Below, piece after piece: positions 61,600-64,000 of a DNA stretch of 64,000 nt. The notes beneath the pieces were generated by a model. It was not told the DNA's origin, did not search any database, and was given only the letters and a program-made list of their open reading frames with translations. Source of the DNA: Microbispora rosea subsp. aerata (GTDB lineage Bacteria > Actinomycetota > Actinomycetes > Streptosporangiales > Streptosporangiaceae); NCBI RefSeq assembly GCF_014647835.1, contig NZ_BMPY01000005.1, positions 203,222 through 267,221 on the forward strand. Direction: 5' to 3'. Numbering within the stretch: position 1 is the stretch's first letter; each line of letters begins with the position of its first letter. The position numbers and the translations under genes were made by a program.

Positions 61600-62265
61600 T
61601 TACTTGCAGACGCCGGGGAGGCCGCAGAGCTTGGCGGCCATCTTGCGCGCGTCCTTGATCAGCGGGCGGAACTGGGAGACCGGGAGGCTCTTGGTCACCA
61701 GGCCGGTCCTGACGTAAACCGCGATCGCGCTGCCCCGGCGGACGACGACCGAGCGGGTTCGGTTCTCGAAGAAGAAGCCGCCGACCCGGATGGCCTCGTC
61801 GCCGATGTCGGTGCTCTTCCAGCGGTACGCGTAGCGCTCGGGGCCGCGGCCTCCCGAGTCGCACTTGGCCAGGTCGGCGCGTAGGGTGCGCATCGCCGCC
61901 TTCGCGGCCCGCTTGGACGGGTAGAGCACGACCTGCTCACTCCGGTAGTCGGTTTCCGCCAGATAGGTGAACGTACGGCTCGCGCTGCGGCCGTCGCGGG
62001 CGGTGTTGCGGTCGCACGGGTTCACCTCAAGGGGCCGCTTCAGGCTGTCGCTGAGCTTCAGGTGCTCCCACGGCTTGCGCGGGCGGTCCATCTTGGCCTC
62101 GTTCAGCAGGAATCCCTTGGGCAGCTTCGCCTTGGCTTCGGCCCCGCTCGCCACCCCGGCCGTCGCCTGTGCCGCCGGTGACGCCATAGCCTGACCCGTG
62201 CCGAGCGCCGTAGCCGTCACGGTCGCCACGGCTGCCATCACCGCTGACGTCATAACCCTGCGCAT
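61600..62265 (-). CDS. secreted protein resembling PknH-type sensor domains
   Basis: 221 residues. Sec signal peptide (VMTSAVMAAVATVTATALGT) ending near residue 28 (AMA/SPA). The mature part has four Cys (PCDRN, KCDSG, LCGLPGVC) likely forming two disulfides, and blocks SRTFTYLAETDYRSEQVVLY, SKRAAKAAMRTLRADLAKC and GDEAIRVGGFFFENRTRSVV, which recall the PknH_C/extracellular sensor fold. No kinase is attached. The ligand is unknown. Confidence 0.6.
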   Translation of the reverse strand: MRRVMTSAVMAAVATVTATALGTGQAMASPAAQATAGVASGAEAKAKLPKGFLLNEAKMDRPRKPWEHLKLSDSLKRPLEVNPCDRNTARDGRSASRTFTYLAETDYRSEQVVLYPSKRAAKAAMRTLRADLAKCDSGGRGPERYAYRWKSTDIGDEAIRVGGFFFENRTRSVVVRRGSAIAVYVRTGLVTKSLPVSQFRPLIKDARKMAAKLCGLPGVCK

Positions 62266-62349
62266 CGTGCACTCCTTGCCGATAGGTTGACGTGTCGTTC
62301 GAGTGGTCCGCCGCGGGATTTGTTCAGCGCGTTCTTGCCGGCCGTCGCG

Positions 62350-62604
62350 TCAGTGCTTGTTAGCCAGGTCGCGGGCCTCGCGCTGCAGCCGATCCGCCTC
62401 TTCGAGAAGCCGGGCCGCCACCGTGCCGCAGCGCGTCTTCCAGGTTCCGATCTGGCCGCGGATCCGGTCGGTCAACGGACCCGACCACTCCATGGAGGCC
62501 GCCATGCTGTTCACCGGATCGACCAGTTTTTCCACGTCATTGGCTAATTCCCGAAGTTTGGCGGCTCGGTTCTCGAGTTCCTGCACTTCGGGCGGAAGCG
62601 GCAC
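62350..62604 (-). CDS. WXG100-like small helical protein
   Basis: 84 residues, two long helices separated by a Trp40-Ser41-Gly42 turn (ASMEWSGPLTDRI), the size and layout of ESX/type VII WXG100 proteins. The C-terminal Y-x3-D/E export signal is not seen. GTG 62604 is chosen for GAGAGGAG six bases upstream; a TTG at 62619 is less likely. It is divergent from the 414-residue protein with 57 bp between. No ESX core gene is in the window. Confidence 0.6.
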   Translation of the reverse strand: MPLPPEVQELENRAAKLRELANDVEKLVDPVNSMAASMEWSGPLTDRIRGQIGTWKTRCGTVAARLLEEADRLQREARDLANKH

Positions 62605-62661
62605 GCTTTCTCCTCTCAAAGCTCTTTATAAGAGGATAAGTTACAGGTAGGCTCCCGCCGC

Positions 62662-63906
62662 ATGGGGGAAGGCGTGACGCGGAGCTTCAGGCCTGAAGAG
62701 CTTGAACGCTTGGCTGGCCTTATGGACGACCTGAATAGGTCAGCGGACGAGGTTTTTAAGCGCGCCTGGCCGTTACAGGCGTCCCAAATCGTCGCACCGC
62801 TTCGGGAAATACCCGGCTGGGGGAGCGAGACGGCGAAGGACCTGAGGCAGCGGGCGGCCATCGGCCGACTGGAGACAGGCGATCCGTTCGCCGGGCTCGT
62901 GTGGGCGGGATTTCCACCGCTGGAAATCCTGGCGAATGGCAACAAGATCGATCCCGCGACTCTCATCTCCGTCAACTCGGTCGCGGACTGGGCGAACAAG
63001 ACTGGAAATACGGATTTCCACCGCAAGCCCGGTGAGTCGCTGGACGACTACCTGAAGCGGCTCGAGGCGGCCGCCATCAGCAAGGCCATCCCGGCCCTCC
63101 AGCCGCACGAGGAGACGGTCGCCAAGATCCTCAAAGTCGTGGGCGATGTCCGCGGAGTCACCTGGACCGCCCCGATCGTCACCACCCAAGCCGTATCCCT
63201 CAGCCGTGTGCTGTTCAACAACCATGTGCTGGGGCCTAACGTCAACCCACTGCTGGCGAAGGCCAAGGACAGCGCGCTGCAAAGCAGCCTGGTCAAAGCG
63301 ACACCATGGCTGCAAAGTCGCATATCGCGCAGCCGAGTCGCGCTGTCTACGAGATCTCTCACGGCACCGGTCAACAGCCTCACCGGCCTCACCCGCCAGC
63401 TGTTCATGAAGAGCAAGCTCTATCGTGACTACGCGGCCCGGCTGCCTCATTACTTCGAACTGGATGTCGCGGGAAAGGTCGTGGAGAAGGGTAGGGCGCT
63501 CGCCGGGGTCCGAGTCAACAACCTTCTCGATCTTGCCTTCGGTGACAACCGGCTTGCCAGACTGCTGGGTGGCACGACCCATGCTGGGGTGGAGGTGCGA
63601 GCTGCCGCAGAGGCGAACCTGCTCAAGGTCTGGTCGGCCACCGCGGACCCGAAGAAGATGGAGACCGCCGCCGCGATCTTGAAGGTCGAGCCCACCGCAC
63701 TCACCCGGCTTGGAATGGTGGCCCGGACGGCCGGCGTCATCCGCTCGTTCAACATCGTGACTTCGGCCGCCTCTACCGGCTACAGCGTGGCCAACGTCAT
63801 CTCACAGGGTGATCCCAGAGAGGCTTTCAAACGCAATGGCGCCGGTTATGTCGCGGATGTTGCCGAGATGGCTTTCAATGACGTTTTCTCACTGAATTTC
63901 ACCTGA
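62662..63906 (+). CDS. unknown 414-residue protein divergent from the WXG100-like gene
   Basis: Not recognised. The N-terminal about 75 residues are helical (RSFRPEELERLAGLMDDLNR, SADEVFKRAWPLQASQIVAP). The middle is a mixture of helices with KPGESLDDYLKRLEAAAISK, and the rest is Ala/Leu/Val-rich, with a possible hydrophobic patch (VARTAGVIRSFNIVTSAAST). No catalytic motif seen. Base composition is less GC-rich than in the rest of the window. GTG 62674 is an alternative start with GGGGAAGG upstream. A type VII-linked effector or structural protein is one possibility, from the WXG-like neighbour only. Confidence 0.6.
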   Translation: MGEGVTRSFRPEELERLAGLMDDLNRSADEVFKRAWPLQASQIVAPLREIPGWGSETAKDLRQRAAIGRLETGDPFAGLVWAGFPPLEILANGNKIDPATLISVNSVADWANKTGNTDFHRKPGESLDDYLKRLEAAAISKAIPALQPHEETVAKILKVVGDVRGVTWTAPIVTTQAVSLSRVLFNNHVLGPNVNPLLAKAKDSALQSSLVKATPWLQSRISRSRVALSTRSLTAPVNSLTGLTRQLFMKSKLYRDYAARLPHYFELDVAGKVVEKGRALAGVRVNNLLDLAFGDNRLARLLGGTTHAGVEVRAAAEANLLKVWSATADPKKMETAAAILKVEPTALTRLGMVARTAGVIRSFNIVTSAASTGYSVANVISQGDPREAFKRNGAGYVADVAEMAFNDVFSLNFT

Positions 63907-64000
63907 TCCGGCGATGTTCGAAGTGCACGAGCACCAATGCGGCGCGGACGAGATCGCCGATTCGGCTGGGGCTGAGCGTGGTGTGCTGGAGGGCGGTCCA
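63899..64000 (-). mobile_element. C-terminal end of a DDE-type transposase
   Basis: Minus strand from the window edge: WTALQHTTLSPSRIGDLVRA, then ALVLVHFEHRRIR and stop. This is the usual C-terminus of IS5/DDE_Tnp_4-type transposases (R/K-W-x-A-L-x-x-x-T-L-S-P-x-R-I-G-x-x-x-R-A-A-L-V-L). Only 33 codons are in view; the rest lies right of the window. The stop overlaps the end of the preceding gene by 8 bp. Confidence 0.6.

Overview
The window is a 64 kb piece of chromosome from a very GC-rich actinomycete. Long antisense reading frames shadow almost every gene, GTG starts are common, there are two leaderless-looking starts, and the order pcrA ... sucC-sucD ... perM-purN-purH is the actinobacterial one. 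Gene content (CGNR regulator, PspC/LuxR stress module, GMC oxidoreductase, capsule-type glycosyltransferases) suggests a Streptosporangiaceae-like genus. This placement is inferred from gene content only.

Layout. 1-1708: a beta-propeller lipoprotein gene that runs off the left edge. 1941-7282: an accessory cassette of an mtnA-type isomerase, an XRE/cupin regulator, a 632-residue fusion of an SHMT-like PLP domain with a class II aldolase domain (the architecture of fluorothreonine transaldolase), and an EamA exporter behind nested palindromes. A decayed copy of the lipoprotein gene start (7302-7425) lies on the far side of the cassette. 7519-8627: tetR coupled to an internally deleted alpha/beta-hydrolase. 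8814-12139: succinic semialdehyde dehydrogenase and a GMC oxidoreductase with a four-Cys motif. 12249-13947: divergent marR and Old Yellow Enzyme. 14316-15863: guaA. 15913-17806: membrane acyltransferase and secreted polysaccharide deacetylase. 18025-34451: a surface-glycopolymer cluster (two GT2 enzymes, two GT2/TagB-TagF two-domain proteins, a GT39-like membrane protein, a Stealth phosphotransferase, a CDP-alcohol phosphotransferase and a sulfotransferase). 34345-37983: broken DUF6461-like gene, PNPOx-like, VOC and CGNR genes. 37777-41930: PspC envelope-stress module with a sensor kinase and response regulator. 41974-46494: GCS2-type ligase, zinc peptidase, CPBP protease, dead kinase gene, PIG-L deacetylase. 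46564-61208: core region (pcrA, lipoprotein/marR, B12-binding mutase subunit, sucCD, perM, merR and oxidoreductase, purN, purH, a 55-aa membrane protein, folD). 61600-64000: secreted sensor-like protein, a WXG100-like protein divergent from an unknown 414-aa protein, and the tail of a transposase.

How parts fit together. In the cassette, an isomerase for 5-substituted ribose-1-phosphates plus an aldolase fused to a transaldolase could turn a 5-modified deoxyribose phosphate into an aldehyde and then into a 4-substituted threonine-like amino acid, which the EamA protein would export. This is the logic of the fluorothreonine route, but no fluorinase is in view, and the SHMT-like domain has Thr where SHMT has its PLP lysine. 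In the glycopolymer cluster the two large two-domain enzymes show opposite decay: one keeps GT-A motifs and has lost the phosphotransferase histidines, the other has lost the GT-A acidic motifs and keeps both histidines.
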